A DNA stretch of 64,000 nt from Sterolibacterium denitrificans (GCF_900174485.1 NZ_LT837803.1:372001-436000), one strand, 5' to 3'. Counted from the first letter of the stretch, positions 16,632 through 27,200 are shown. The notes: generated by a model not told the origin, from the letters alone. Numbers and translations are program-made.

Positions 16632-17804
16632 ATGAGTGCATTGTGTAACGAAGTCTGCATCGTCGGCATCGGCCAGACGCCCTTCGTGCGCGGCTCGGCA
16701 GACCCGAGCCAGCCGCTGCGCGTCGAGCTGCAGGCGGCCGAGGCGGCGATCCGCGATGCCGGCCTGAAGAACCGCGACATCGACGGCATCCTGCCGTTCT
16801 TCGGTCTGAGCATCGCCGAGGAGTTCGCGGTCAATCTCGGCATCCGCGATCTTTCGTACCAGGCCACCTCGCACGTCGGCGGCGCCGGGCCGGGAGCCTC
16901 CATCGCCAACGCGGCGAACGCCGTCACGTCGGGGCTGGCCAACTACTGTTTGATCACCGGCGGCTGGTATGGCTTCTCGGGCCGGCGCGTGCGCCAGATC
17001 GTGGTGCAGGATCCGAAATCAATGTCGGGCGGCGTCAATGCACGCGACTATTATTTCCCGCACGGCCTCACCGCGCCGGTGCAATGGTTCTCGATGATTG
17101 CCCGCCTGCACATGATGGAATTCGGCACGAAACAGGAGCATCTCGGCGCCGTCGCCGTCGCGCAAAGGAAGCACGCGGCGCTCAATCCGAACGCCTTGCT
17201 GCGCGACAAGCCGCTCACCATGGAAGCCTATCTGGCCGCGCCGGTGATCTCCGATCCCTACCGCCTTTACGACTGCTCGCTGGAAGCCGATGGCGGCTGC
17301 GCTTTCGTGGTTACGACCAAGGAGCGCGCGCGCGACCTGCCCGGCAAGCCGGTGCATCTGCTCGGCATCGCCCAGGGCCAGCCCTATCCGGCGGACGACA
17401 TCGTCACGCGCAAGGACGTGTTCCATCTCGGCGCCACCGATGCCGCGAAGCGCGCCTTCGGCATGGCCGGCCTGACGCCCAGGGACGTCGACTTCGCCGA
17501 AATCTACGACCCCTTCACCTTCCAGGTGATTCAGCAGCTCGAGGAAATGGGCTTCTGCCAGCGCGGCGAGGGCGGCGATTTCGTCAGCAATGGCCGGATC
17601 GAACCCGGCGGCGAACTGCCGGTGAACACCCACGGCGGCCTGCTGTCGGAAGCGCACATTCTCGGCATGAACCACTACGTCGAAGCGGTGAAGCAATTGC
17701 GCGGTGAATGTGGCGCGCGCCAGGTCAAGGACGCGAAGGTCGGCATCGTCACCGGCTTCGGCGATTTCGGCGACGGCTGCATGGCCATCCTCGGCGCGGA
17801 ATGA
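16632..17804 (+). CDS. Thiolase-fold lipid-transfer/acyl-CoA lyase protein (Ltp/SCP2-thiolase-like)
   Basis: A 390-residue thiolase-superfamily protein of the nonspecific-lipid-transfer (Ltp) branch. The classical nucleophilic Cys loop is replaced by SHVGGAGPGASIANA, so it is not a standard biosynthetic or degradative thiolase. Branch-typical Tyr292 (EIYDPFTF) and His334 (NTHGG) are kept. It is followed 17 bases later by a DUF35 zinc-ribbon/OB protein. Such Ltp-DUF35 pairs form thiolase or retro-aldolase complexes that shorten steroid side chains (Ltp2-ChsH2) or act on aromatic succinyl-CoA (BbsAB). Which of these applies here is open; the steroid reading rests on the neighbours. Confidence 0.82.
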   Translation: MSALCNEVCIVGIGQTPFVRGSADPSQPLRVELQAAEAAIRDAGLKNRDIDGILPFFGLSIAEEFAVNLGIRDLSYQATSHVGGAGPGASIANAANAVTSGLANYCLITGGWYGFSGRRVRQIVVQDPKSMSGGVNARDYYFPHGLTAPVQWFSMIARLHMMEFGTKQEHLGAVAVAQRKHAALNPNALLRDKPLTMEAYLAAPVISDPYRLYDCSLEADGGCAFVVTTKERARDLPGKPVHLLGIAQGQPYPADDIVTRKDVFHLGATDAAKRAFGMAGLTPRDVDFAEIYDPFTFQVIQQLEEMGFCQRGEGGDFVSNGRIEPGGELPVNTHGGLLSEAHILGMNHYVEAVKQLRGECGARQVKDAKVGIVTGFGDFGDGCMAILGAE

Positions 17805-17821
17805 AGAATCAGGAGAAAACG

Positions 17822-18229
17822 ATGACTACCAACGACCAACCCATGCCCGTTCTGGAAGGCATGACGAAGGAATTCTACGAGTTCTGCCGCAACGGCGAGC
17901 TGCGCTTCCAGAAGTGCGGCGGCTGCGGCCAGTGGCGCCACGTGCCGCGCCTGATGTGTTCTGAATGCGGCTCCTGGGAATGGAAATGGGAACGCTCGTC
18001 GGGACGCGGCAAGCTGTTCACCTGGACGGTGGTCGAGCGCCCCATGCACCCGGCTTTCGCCAACCAGGCACCCTACGCGCCGGCGATGATCGAGCTGGAG
18101 GAGGGCGTGCGCATGGTGAGCTGGGTGATCGACTGCCCGCCTCATGAACTCCAGCGCGGCCTGCCGGTGCAGGTGACCTTCGAGCAGATCAGCGACGAAG
18201 TCACGCTGCCGAAGTTCAAACGCGCCTGA
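17822..18229 (+). CDS. DUF35 zinc-ribbon/OB-fold acyl-CoA-binding subunit
   Basis: A 135-residue protein with a four-Cys zinc ribbon (Cys32, Cys35, Cys46, Cys49 in KCGGCGQW and LMCSECGS) followed by an OB-fold that keeps FTWTVVERPMHP and PYAPAMIELEEGVRM. This is the standard two-part DUF35 architecture that partners thiolase-fold enzymes and helps bind the acyl-CoA. There are two possible starts. The ATG at 17801 overlaps the thiolase stop as ATGA. The ATG at 17822 has AGGAG six bases before it and is preferred. Complex formation with the 16632 protein is inferred from adjacency and family habit. Confidence 0.85.
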   Translation: MTTNDQPMPVLEGMTKEFYEFCRNGELRFQKCGGCGQWRHVPRLMCSECGSWEWKWERSSGRGKLFTWTVVERPMHPAFANQAPYAPAMIELEEGVRMVSWVIDCPPHELQRGLPVQVTFEQISDEVTLPKFKRA

Positions 18230-18267
18230 GGCCCGAAGCAGAAACAGGCACGTCCAATCCGAGACAC

Positions 18268-18338
18268 CGTCATTCCCGCGCAGGCGGGAATCCATGGTTC
18301 TACGCCACGACTGGATTCCCGCCTGCGCGGGAATGACA
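18268..18338. repeat. REP-like palindromic repeat pair
   Basis: Two copies of the CGTCATTCCCGCGCAGGCGGGAATCCA-type unit in opposite orientation are separated by a short loop (GGTTCTACGCCACGA). They could fold into one long cruciform/hairpin between the DUF35 and hydratase genes and might attenuate read-through. Confidence 0.8.
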
Positions 18339-18388
18339 GAATCTGAAACTGTTTGACGTCTACCCAATCATTCTTCAGGAGTACAGCA

Positions 18389-19156
18389 ATGCCCGGCATG
18401 GAACATTTCCTCTACGAAAAGCGCGGCGCGATCGCCATCATGACCTTCAACCGTCCGGAAGCGCGCAACTGCTTCACGCCGGAGATGGTCGACGCGCTCT
18501 ACGCCTGCTTCGCCGATTTCAACCAGGATCCGGCATTGCGCGTGGCGGTCTTCCGCAGCACCGGCGACAAGGCCTGGAGTGCCGGCGGCGACCTGGAAAC
18601 GCTGATCCCGGCGATCAACTCCGGCCGCTTCAAGATCAACGCCGACCCGACCAAGCGCGTCTATAGCGACATCTTCAAGCCCATCATCACCGCGGTGAAC
18701 GGCTTCGCCACCCTCGAATTGATCCTCGGCGCCGACATGTGCGTGGCCTCGAAGAACGCCAGCTTCGCGCTCGGCGAAGTGAAGTGGGGCATGATCCCGG
18801 CCGGCGGCTCGCACATCCGCCTGCCGCGCGCCGTGCCGTGGAACATGGCGATGGAACTGGTGCTCACCGGCCGCCCGATTTCGGCGCAGCGCGCCTATGA
18901 AGTCGGCCTGGTGAACCGCCTCGTCGACACGCCCGCAGAGGCTTTCGAGGAAGCCATGAAGCTCGCCGAGGTCGTCGCCGAAAACGCGCCGCTGGCGGTG
19001 CAGACGGCGAAGGAGGTCATGGTGCGCGCCGCCGACATGGAGCCCGGCTTCGTGCTCGAAAACGCGCTGTTCCAGAAAGTCAGCCGGTCCGAGGACGCGC
19101 AGGAAGGCCCGCGCGCCTACAAGGAACGCAGGAAGCCGGTATTCACCGGTCGTTGA
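18389..19156 (+). CDS. Enoyl-CoA hydratase/isomerase family protein with altered oxyanion loop
   Basis: A 255-residue crotonase-fold protein starting at 18389 (AGGAG seven bases upstream). The first oxyanion region KAWSAGGDL is normal. Glu130 in ALGEVKWGMIP sits where crotonases place their second catalytic Glu. The usual NGxxxGGGxEL segment, however, reads NGFATLELILGADM (104-117), about three residues shorter and lacking the Gly triplet that forms the second oxyanion contact. This suggests an altered reaction or a non-hydratase activity. It lies in line with the thiolase/DUF35 pair and just before an 88-residue orphan. A beta-oxidation-type step on a bulky acyl-CoA is the likely setting. 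Confidence 0.8.
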   Translation: MPGMEHFLYEKRGAIAIMTFNRPEARNCFTPEMVDALYACFADFNQDPALRVAVFRSTGDKAWSAGGDLETLIPAINSGRFKINADPTKRVYSDIFKPIITAVNGFATLELILGADMCVASKNASFALGEVKWGMIPAGGSHIRLPRAVPWNMAMELVLTGRPISAQRAYEVGLVNRLVDTPAEAFEEAMKLAEVVAENAPLAVQTAKEVMVRAADMEPGFVLENALFQKVSRSEDAQEGPRAYKERRKPVFTGR

Positions 19157-19176
19157 CTAAGCTGTGGAGCGGCAAG

Positions 19177-19443
19177 ATGAGTGAAAGCAGGGAAGTACGC
19201 GGCTTCAATCCGGATTACGCCGGTCGCCGCGCCGAATGCGACGGCGGCGGCGCGATCGCCGGCACGCGCCTGGCCGGCCGCCAGGATTACGCCGGCACGC
19301 TGACCGGCGACTACATCGACCACGCCAGCGGCAATGCCCCGCCGTGGCGCTGGTACCTGATGCGGGATCTGACCCTCAAGCCGCAGAACTGCGAGGACGA
19401 GGCGATCTGGTGCCTGGCGGGCAATCTCCATCTCATCGACTGA
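19177..19443 (+). CDS. Small protein of unknown function (88 aa)
   Basis: An 88-residue frame with an ATG at 19177 and GGAG eight bases upstream, starting 20 bases after the hydratase stop. I do not recognise it. It is rich in Gly, Arg, Asp and Trp (GNAPPWRWYLMRDLTLK), has two Cys, and lacks a signal peptide or membrane segment. An in-frame TTG at 19153 could lengthen it by eight residues. Its position at the end of the catabolic operon suggests an accessory role, but codon use and spacing are the only support that it is real. Confidence 0.55.
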   Translation: MSESREVRGFNPDYAGRRAECDGGGAIAGTRLAGRQDYAGTLTGDYIDHASGNAPPWRWYLMRDLTLKPQNCEDEAIWCLAGNLHLID

Positions 19444-19584
19444 AGCGCTGCAGCGCAGCGTGCAACCTGCGCCATGCTGCATGAGCATGATTGCGCGGCG
19501 GCGTGCCCCGGTTCCTTGACCGGTCACGAAAACCTGATCAATAATCGCCGCTCGCATTTCTGCATATACCAGATGGAATGGAAC

Positions 19585-19965
19585 ATGATTTCAGCAATCC
19601 AGCACAGCCATCCCGGCCGCAAGGCGGGAACGAAGCCACTGACCGTGGTTGCCCTGATGGCCGCATTGCTTGCGACACTGACCATGATGACGCCGGCGCC
19701 GGCACACGCCCAAAACGCCCGCAAGGCGATTTCCAGGGAAGCGCCGGCCTTCCCCAGCGATGCGCTCGATGACGGCGTCGACAGCGGCAGCGTCAAGGCG
19801 CGTCTGAGCGTCGCGGCCGACGGCTCGGTGACCAATGTCGACATCCTCGAAGCCAATCCCAAGGGCTATTTCGAGAAAGCGGTGAAGCGCGCCCTGGTGC
19901 GCTGGAAGTACGAGCCCGGCGCGGCCGAAACCATAGACGCGCTGGTGACTTTCAAGGACCGCTGA
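19585..19965 (+). CDS. Exported TonB C-terminal-domain-like protein
   Basis: A 126-residue protein with an N-terminal Lys/Arg region, a hydrophobic signal segment ([17 protein letters not shown]) ending in AHAQ, and a small C-terminal domain ([37 protein letters not shown]). The domain matches the beta-strand/helix pattern of TonB C-terminal domains. It lacks the Pro-rich linker and full length of TonB, so it is likely a free periplasmic TonB_C protein. The start is uncertain between 19573 and 19585; neither has a strong ribosome site. It may relate to the TonB-dependent receptor at 36474 but is not adjacent to it. Confidence 0.75.
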   Translation: MISAIQHSHPGRKAGTKPLTVVALMAALLATLTMMTPAPAHAQNARKAISREAPAFPSDALDDGVDSGSVKARLSVAADGSVTNVDILEANPKGYFEKAVKRALVRWKYEPGAAETIDALVTFKDR

Positions 19966-20056
19966 GACACACGCCATACGCGGTACACGCGCACCCGCTG
20001 GCCGGCGAGAAATTCACACGCCACATCGCTCACCAGACAAATTCCAGGAAATTCCG

Positions 20057-21682
20057 ATGCTCAATTCCATCAAGATAGGCCCGCGCCTGTTTTCCGCCTT
20101 CATGGTCGTGGTGGTCTTCCTGCTCGTCCTCGCCGGCTTCGGCTACAAGGCGATGCACGGCCTGTCCCATGAGTTCGACGTTTCGGTGAATGAGAACAAC
20201 CGCAAGCTCTCGCTGGCGCAGGACATGCGCGAAAACCTCAACGTGGTCATGCGTTCGGTGCGCAACGTCCTGCTTTACCAGGACGCGCCCAAATTCGTGC
20301 AGGCGCAGCAGAAGCGTATCGCCAAGGCGCGCGAGGACTACCTGGCCAGCTACGAGGAAATGGGCAGGCTGCTGCGTAGCGCCGACGAACGCCGCATTTA
20401 CGCCGAGATCGAAACCCATCGCCAGCCGACACAGCAGGCAAACGACAATGCGATGTCACTGGCCACGCCGGAGTCGTTTGGCGAAGCGGCAAGAGTCCTC
20501 AAGGAAACCGTGCAACCGCTGCAGAACGAATGGCATGACTCGATCCAGGCGATGATCGATTTTCAGGAAAAGCAGAATGTCGCCATGGTGGCCGAGGCGC
20601 GCACCACCTTCCAGCGCACCATGCTGGTTTTCGTCGCCGCCACCGTGCTGGCGGTACTGCTGGCGATTGCCATGGCGCTGTGGATCACGCGCAGCATCAC
20701 CCGTCCCCTGGAATATGCGGGCAAAGTGGCTTCGGCCGTCGCCGCGGGCGATCTGGGTTCCAGCGTGCAGGTCGCCGCCAGCGACGAAACCGGCAACCTG
20801 CTGCGCACCTTGCAGCAGATGAAGGACGGCCTGTCAGGCATGGCATCCTCGGTGCGCAAGGTGGCCGACGCCCTCGGCGCATCCTCCGGCAGTCTGGTGA
20901 TTGCGGCAGGCAACGTGACGGAATACTCGACGCGCCAGTCGTCGATGGCAAGCGAGGCCGCCACTTCGCTGGAGCAGGTTTCGGCAAGCATCGAATCCGT
21001 CGCGCGCAGCGCCCAGGACATCCGCAAGCTGGCCGGCGCCAGCCGCTCGATGACGCGCGAGAGCAGCGAGAACATGCACAAGCTGTCGGAAGAAATCGCC
21101 CTCCTCGACCAGACGGTCGGCGCCATTGCGGCCACCTTCCAGGAATTCGTCGATGCCAGCCGGGCGATCAGCGGCATGACCCAGCAGGTGCGCGAAATCG
21201 CCGATCAGACCAACCTGCTGGCGCTGAATGCGGCGATCGAAGCCGCGCGCGCCGGCGAGCAGGGCCGTGGTTTCGCCGTGGTCGCCGACGAGGTGCGCAA
21301 ACTGGCCGAGAAATCCAGCCATTCGGTGAATGAAATCGATGCGGTCAATCGCACCCTCACCGAACATTCCGAAGAAGTGATGGAGGCCATACGCAAGGGC
21401 CTGCAGTCGCTCGAAAGCAGCAAGCAGCATACGCAGCATGCCGTCGACCTGCTGAATCAGGCCGACGCGGTCACCGCCCAGGCGGCCGATGGTGTCGACG
21501 GCATCGCCGCCTCGGTCGGCGAACAACATCTGGCGACGACCGAAATTTCCCGCAGTGTCGAAAAAATGGCGCAACTGGCCGATCAGAACCTGGATGCCGT
21601 GACCCGCGCCAACACCGCCGCCGGCCAGTTGCAGGAACTCTCCGGCGAACTGTCGAATTCGGTGGCGCGCTTCAAGCTCTGA
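20057..21682 (+). CDS. Methyl-accepting chemotaxis protein
   Basis: A 541-residue chemoreceptor with a first membrane helix at about residues 10-30, a periplasmic four-helix-bundle ligand domain to about 188, and a second membrane helix at about 189-211. A HAMP linker ([21 protein letters not shown]) and a cytoplasmic signalling domain follow. The hairpin tip that binds CheA/CheW is intact ([38 protein letters not shown]). It should report a small ligand to the flagellar or twitching machinery. No che genes are adjacent. An AGGAAATTCCG ribosome site precedes the ATG. The ligand is not predictable. Confidence 0.93.
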   Translation: MLNSIKIGPRLFSAFMVVVVFLLVLAGFGYKAMHGLSHEFDVSVNENNRKLSLAQDMRENLNVVMRSVRNVLLYQDAPKFVQAQQKRIAKAREDYLASYEEMGRLLRSADERRIYAEIETHRQPTQQANDNAMSLATPESFGEAARVLKETVQPLQNEWHDSIQAMIDFQEKQNVAMVAEARTTFQRTMLVFVAATVLAVLLAIAMALWITRSITRPLEYAGKVASAVAAGDLGSSVQVAASDETGNLLRTLQQMKDGLSGMASSVRKVADALGASSGSLVIAAGNVTEYSTRQSSMASEAATSLEQVSASIESVARSAQDIRKLAGASRSMTRESSENMHKLSEEIALLDQTVGAIAATFQEFVDASRAISGMTQQVREIADQTNLLALNAAIEAARAGEQGRGFAVVADEVRKLAEKSSHSVNEIDAVNRTLTEHSEEVMEAIRKGLQSLESSKQHTQHAVDLLNQADAVTAQAADGVDGIAASVGEQHLATTEISRSVEKMAQLADQNLDAVTRANTAAGQLQELSGELSNSVARFKL

Positions 21683-21793
21683 CTTCACGCAACGGCTGCG
21701 CATGAAATTCTTCTGGGATAACTACTTGCTACCGACATAACTACAATGACATAATCCGTTCTTCATGAAATCCACCTTCAAGAAGAACGCTGC

Positions 21794-23647
21794 ATGCAGG
21801 ACGCATCCCAGGAAGTCGAAACCTTTTCCCCGCAGAATGGCATAGCCGTACCAGCACCACCCGCCGATTCCCGCCTTCACCCTCCCTCTTTTTCTCCGGC
21901 CGCAGCGCCTCCATCGACTTGCGCGAGGTCGCGGCTTGCCCTGGCCGCGCTCCTGTTCCTCATGGCCGGCCCGGCCCTGGCCCAATCATTGCCTTCGCCT
22001 GCCGACGAGCTCTTGCGTCAACAGGAACGCGAGCGCGTCCTGCGCGAACGGCAGGAACGCGCGCCGGATGTGCGCCTGCCGCAACCCGAAGCGGCTCAGG
22101 GCATGGAGCACCTGCCCGACGGCGAAGCAAATTGCATCGTCATCGAGCGCATCCACCTGAGCGGCGATGCGGCCGAGCAATTCCAATGGGCGCTAGCCGA
22201 TGCGCACCGGCTGGCGGATGGCACACCGGATCCGGCGGTCAACCGCTGCCTGGGCTCCCGGGGCGTGAATCTGCTGATGCGGCGCATCCAGAATGTGCTG
22301 ATTGCCAAGGGATACACGCTGGCGCAAGTGCTGGCCGGGCCGCAAGCGCATCTGTCGGTGGGCACGCTCGAACTCAGCCTGTTCCCGGGCCGGATTCGCC
22401 GCATCGAATTCGCGCCGGAAAGCAGCGGCCCGCGCGCGACGCAGTGGAACGCCTTTCCCGTGCAACCGGGCGATCTCCTGAACCTGCGCGACATCGAGCA
22501 GGCCCTCGAAAACTTCAAGAGAGTGCCCAGCGTGGAAGCCAGTATCGAACTCCGCGCGGCGGAAGGCATTGGCGCCGCGCCTGGGCAGAGCGACGTCATC
22601 ATCCACTGGAAACAGGATTTCCCCTTGCGTCTCAGCCTGTCCGCCGACGATGCCGGCACCCAAGCCACGGGCAAGTACCAGGGCAGCGTGACGCTTGCCT
22701 ATGACCACTGGTGGACGCTCAACGACCTGTTCTACCTCAGCCTCGATCACGATCTGGGTAAAAGCGGCGCGGGCACGGGGCCTTACGGCACCCGCGGCTA
22801 CACGGCGCACTACGCCGTGCCGATGGGCTACTGGCTGCTGGGCCTGACCACGAGCCGCCACCGCTACCACCAGTCGGTTGCCGGCGCCAGCCAAACCTAT
22901 CTCTACAGCGGCACCAGCCGGAACGGCGAAATCAGGCTCTCGCGCGTGGTTCACCGCAACACCACCGGCAAAACCACGGCCGCCCTGCGCGGCTGGACAC
23001 GCGCCTCCAGCAATCACATCGACGACACCGAAGTGCTGGTGCAGCGCCGCCGCATGGCGGGCTGGGCCATGACGCTCTCCCATCGGGCCTTCATCGGCGA
23101 CGCCACGCTGGATACGAACCTCGACTACCGCCGCGGCACCGGCGCAGGGGAATCCCGGGCGGCGCCCGAGGAAATCTTCGGCGAAGGCACGGCGCGTCCC
23201 CAAATCATCACCGCCGATACGCAACTCAGCCTCCCTTTCAGGCAGGCCGGCCAGGCATGGATCTACACCGGCACCTGGCGCGGACAGTGGCACAAAACGC
23301 CCCTGGTCCCACAAGACCGCTTCGCCATCGGCGGGCGCTACAGCGTGCGCGGCTTCGATGGCGAAAGCCAGCTTCTGGCCGAACGCGGCTGGCTGCTGCG
23401 CAACGACCTCGCCGTCGTCCTGGGCCAAAGCGGCCAGGCCTTCTATGTCGGCATCGACCATGGCCAGGTCGCCGGCCCCAGCAGCGATCTCCTGCTGGGC
23501 AAACACTTGAGCGGCGCCGTACTGGGTTTGCGTGGCACGGTCAAAAATTTTTCCTACGACCTGTTCATCGGCAAACCGATCAGCAAGCCCGCCGGCTTCC
23601 GGACCGCCAGCAGCGTGGCCGGCTTCAACATCAACGCCTGGTTCTAG
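21794..23647 (+). CDS. TpsB outer-membrane transporter (ShlB/FhaC/HecB family)
   Basis: A 617-residue two-partner-secretion pore. A hydrophobic export segment ending GPALAQ lies at about residues 46-63, with an unusually long 45-residue lead; the true start may be internal, but no better ATG is visible. Then come a periplasmic POTRA-2 region (about 105-265, CIVIERIHLSG, YTLAQVLAGPQ) and a 16-strand barrel. The barrel holds the conserved VRGF motif (residues 518-521, IGGRYSVRGFDGESQL) on the channel-lining L6 loop. It should secrete the TpsA protein encoded two genes downstream. The acyltransferase gene begins ten bases after its stop, so the three genes form one operon. Confidence 0.93.
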   Translation: MQDASQEVETFSPQNGIAVPAPPADSRLHPPSFSPAAAPPSTCARSRLALAALLFLMAGPALAQSLPSPADELLRQQERERVLRERQERAPDVRLPQPEAAQGMEHLPDGEANCIVIERIHLSGDAAEQFQWALADAHRLADGTPDPAVNRCLGSRGVNLLMRRIQNVLIAKGYTLAQVLAGPQAHLSVGTLELSLFPGRIRRIEFAPESSGPRATQWNAFPVQPGDLLNLRDIEQALENFKRVPSVEASIELRAAEGIGAAPGQSDVIIHWKQDFPLRLSLSADDAGTQATGKYQGSVTLAYDHWWTLNDLFYLSLDHDLGKSGAGTGPYGTRGYTAHYAVPMGYWLLGLTTSRHRYHQSVAGASQTYLYSGTSRNGEIRLSRVVHRNTTGKTTAALRGWTRASSNHIDDTEVLVQRRRMAGWAMTLSHRAFIGDATLDTNLDYRRGTGAGESRAAPEEIFGEGTARPQIITADTQLSLPFRQAGQAWIYTGTWRGQWHKTPLVPQDRFAIGGRYSVRGFDGESQLLAERGWLLRNDLAVVLGQSGQAFYVGIDHGQVAGPSSDLLLGKHLSGAVLGLRGTVKNFSYDLFIGKPISKPAGFRTASSVAGFNINAWF

Positions 23648-23656
23648 GAGATGAGG

Positions 23657-24196
23657 ATGAATGCACATGCGCCTTCCATCGCCATCGTCGCGCCGGGCCT
23701 GATCGAACAGCGCTGGAACGAGGCGGAAGTCCTGGGCAGCGCCGTGTGGCTGTGGATGCACTCGGCATCGCACCGCGACTTCCCGCTGCATACCCTGCCG
23801 ACGCTGTTGCTGCCCGCGATCAAACACCGCCAGTTCATTCTGGCCAGTCAGGCGGACAAGCCCGTGTTCTACCTCTCATGGGCCAATTTCGACCTGCAGG
23901 CCGAACGACGCTACCTGAGCAACAACCCGCTGTCGATGCCCGAAGCCGACTGGAATTGCGGCGACCGCCAGTGGCTGCTCGATTGGGTCGCGCCGTTCGG
24001 CCACACGCAAGCCATGAGCCGGATGCTCAAGCGGCGGCTTTTCGCCAATCGCTGCCTGCGCACGCTCTACCACCGGGGCAACGAGCGTGGTTTCAGGATC
24101 AAGCATTTTCGAGGCTCGGCGGTTCTGCCCGCGCAAGCGCGCGAGTGGTTCGAGTCTCACCCGGTTGCATACCCCGACCAATCTTCCCCTGACTGA
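23657..24196 (+). CDS. HlyC-type toxin-activating lysine acyltransferase in a two-partner secretion operon
   Basis: A 179-residue protein of the RTX toxin-activating acyltransferase family. The start is the ATG at 23657, with AGGAG six bases before it; the ATG at 23651 abuts that site. The family's catalytic His is present as His39 (SASHRDFPL, matching HlyC His23) and the Asp as Asp109 (LLDWVAPFG, matching HlyC Asp92). The core PVFYLSWANFDLQAE is also intact. HlyC moves a fatty acyl group from acyl-ACP to toxin lysines in the cytoplasm. Placed between tpsB and tpsA, its likely substrate is the 2272-residue effector. Similar genes occur in some contact-dependent inhibition loci. No RTX toxin is present in the window. 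Confidence 0.88.
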   Translation: MNAHAPSIAIVAPGLIEQRWNEAEVLGSAVWLWMHSASHRDFPLHTLPTLLLPAIKHRQFILASQADKPVFYLSWANFDLQAERRYLSNNPLSMPEADWNCGDRQWLLDWVAPFGHTQAMSRMLKRRLFANRCLRTLYHRGNERGFRIKHFRGSAVLPAQAREWFESHPVAYPDQSSPD

Positions 24197-24205
24197 GAGC
24201 AGACC

Positions 24206-27200
24206 ATGAACGCACATTGCTATCGGATCATTTTCAACAAGAGGCGCGGTCTGCTGATGGCGGTGGCCGAAACGGCGCCCAGCCGGGGCAAGGCCCGGAG
24301 CGTGACGACGACGGTGGCGACTTCGGGCAAACATCCACGCCGGCTGTCGGCCAGGCTCAAGCCGCTCGCACGCCTGGTCTGGCGCGCCCTGGGCTGGGCG
24401 AGCTGTCTGGGTGGCCTGCTGGTGTCGGCGGCCCATGCGCAAATCGTCGCGGATCCCGGCGCGCCGGGCAACCAGCGTCCGACCGTGCTCAACGCCTTCA
24501 ATGGCGTGTCCCTGGTCAACATCCAGACCCCCAGCGCCGCCGGCGTCTCGCGCAACGCCTACCAGCAATTCGACGTGCAGACGCAAGGCGCGATCCTCAA
24601 CAACAGCCATGCCAACGTGCAAACCCAACTGGGCGGCTGGGTGCAAGGCAACCCCTGGCTGGCCACCGGCAGCGCCCGGGTGATCCTGAACGAAGTCCAT
24701 TCCAGCGACCCCAGCCTGCTCCAGGGCTACCTCGAAGTCGCCGGCCCGCGCGCCCAGGTCGTCATCGCCAACCCGGCCGGCGTGAGCTGCGATGGCTGCG
24801 GCTTCATCAATGCCCACCGCGCCACGCTCACCACCGGCGAGCCGATCCTCGACGGCGGCCGCCTGGCGGGCTATCGCGTCCAGGAAGGCACGGTATCGAT
24901 CACCGGCCTGGGCCTGGATGCCGGCAGCGCCGATTACACCGAGATCCTGGCGCGCGCCGTGCAAATCCATGCGGGCCTCTGGGCCCATCAGCTCGCGATC
25001 GTGGCGGGCGCCAACCAGATCGACGTGGATCCGGCCAGCGGCGATGCGCAGGTGACGGGTTCGAGTTCAATCGCCGGCATTGGGCCCGCGCCCACCTTTG
25101 CGATCGACACGGCCCTGCTCGGCGGCATGTATGCCGGCAAGATCAGCCTGATCGCCAGCGAAGCCGGCGTCGGCGTGCGCCATGCCGGCAAAATGTACGC
25201 GAGCGTGGGCGATGTCGTCATCACGGCGAACGGCCGACTGGAAAACGCCGGCCACATCGCCAGCGGCGGCGATACGCGGATCCGGATCGACGCGCAGGAC
25301 GACGTGCAGAACACGGGCATCATCTACGCCCAGGGCAACCTCTCGCTCGACACGCGCGGCGACATCGACAACACCAGCGGCGGCGCCATCATCGGCAATG
25401 CGGCGGCCAGCATCGAAGCCGGCGCCCTGGACAACCGGGGTGGACAAATCCAGGCGGCCGGCCCGCTGGACATCACCCTGAGCGGCGTCCTGGACAACAC
25501 CCGAAGCCTGGTGCGCTCGGGGCAGGCGCTGCGTATCAGCGCCACCGGCATCATCAATACCCACACCCAGAGCGAGGATGAGAGCGACGACCAAGGCCTG
25601 GAAGGCGAAACGATCGTCTTGAACGCGGCCCGCATCGACAACGCCGGCGGCGCCATTCGCGCCAATCGCGACGCGACGCTGACCAGCGATGGCCTCATCG
25701 ACAACGCCGCTGGCCTCATCAGCGCGGGCAACGACCTGACGCTGCGCGACCCATTTGCCGAAACGGCGCCGGCCCACCCAACCCTCGCAATCGCCAACAC
25801 CGGCGGCACGCTCATCGCCGGCCGGCAACTGCGCATCGACGGCGCCGGGTTGAGCGGCGATGGCAACGTACTCAGCCAGGGCGACCTGAACCTCACGCTG
25901 CGGCACGGTCTCGCGAACACGGGGCAGATCATCGCCAACGGCAACGCCAGCGTGGAAACGGCCGCCGCGCTGAGCAACCAGGGCCTGCTGGCCGCCGCCG
26001 GCAGCCTCACGGCCCGGGCGGCCACGCTCGACAACCAGGCCGGCGGCACGATCAGCGCCGCCCGGATCGATCTCCAGGCCGGCGACGGCCATACCCTGAC
26101 CAATCGCGGCCTCATCAACGGCGGGGAAACCCTGCTCCGCAGCCAGACCCTGGACAACCTCGGCACCGGCAGAATCTATGGCGACCACGTGGCAATCGGC
26201 GCAAGCACCCTCAACAACCGGGCCGAGGACGACATTGCCCCGGTGATTGCCGCGCGCGAGCGCCTGGACATCGGCGCGCTGGCCATCGACAACAGCGGCC
26301 ATGCGCTCCTCTTCAGCGGCGGCGACATCGCCATCGGCGGCAGCCTGGATGACGGCCATCGCGCGACGAGCCAGGCGGAAATCCTCAACAACGCCAGCGC
26401 CCGCATCGAAGCCATGGGCGCGCTGGAGATCGCGGCGCGCACCCTCGACAACACCAACCAGGACTTCAGCACCGCCATCGAAACCCTCGCCGCGCAAAGC
26501 ATCACCGAATACCAGGGCGCGGGCTCGCCCAACCGCTACGCGCCGGACGCGCCCGACGTCTATATCTACAATGACGAATCCGACCACCTCCACACCCCCG
26601 AAGGCAACCATGAAAGCTGGTCGGCCTATCGCTACACCCGCACCACCACCGAAACGCGGGTGCAGACCTCCGACCCGGCCAGCATCACCGCGGGCGGCGA
26701 CCTGCGCATCACGGCGGACACCGTCAACAACGACAAGAGCCACATCATCGCCGGCGGCACCCTCAGCGGCACGATCGGCACGCTCAACAACACCGAAGTC
26801 GCCGGCGAGCGCGTCATCACGGATGCGGGCACGGTCACCAGCTACTGGCGCAATCATGAAAAGGGCCGCGACAACACCGGCAGCAGCATGGCGGGCTATC
26901 TCCCCGCGCCGACGATCCAGGCCATCTCCCTGACGCCGACGGTCTATCTGCAAAACACCGCGCCGGCCAGCAGCGGCACGACGCTGGCCGCGCTGACGAC
27001 CACCCGCCTCGGCCAGGCCCCGGCAGCCGTCAGCAGCGCGGCAGGCACCACTCCCATCGTGCAAATTCTGCTGCCCGGCAGCAGCGATGCCAGCGACCCG
27101 GCCGACGTGGTGCGCAGCGGCGGCATCGACACCCGCGTACCGGACAGCCGCCTGTTCGGCCTCACGCCCGACCCGGCCGCCCCTTACCTCATCGAAACCG

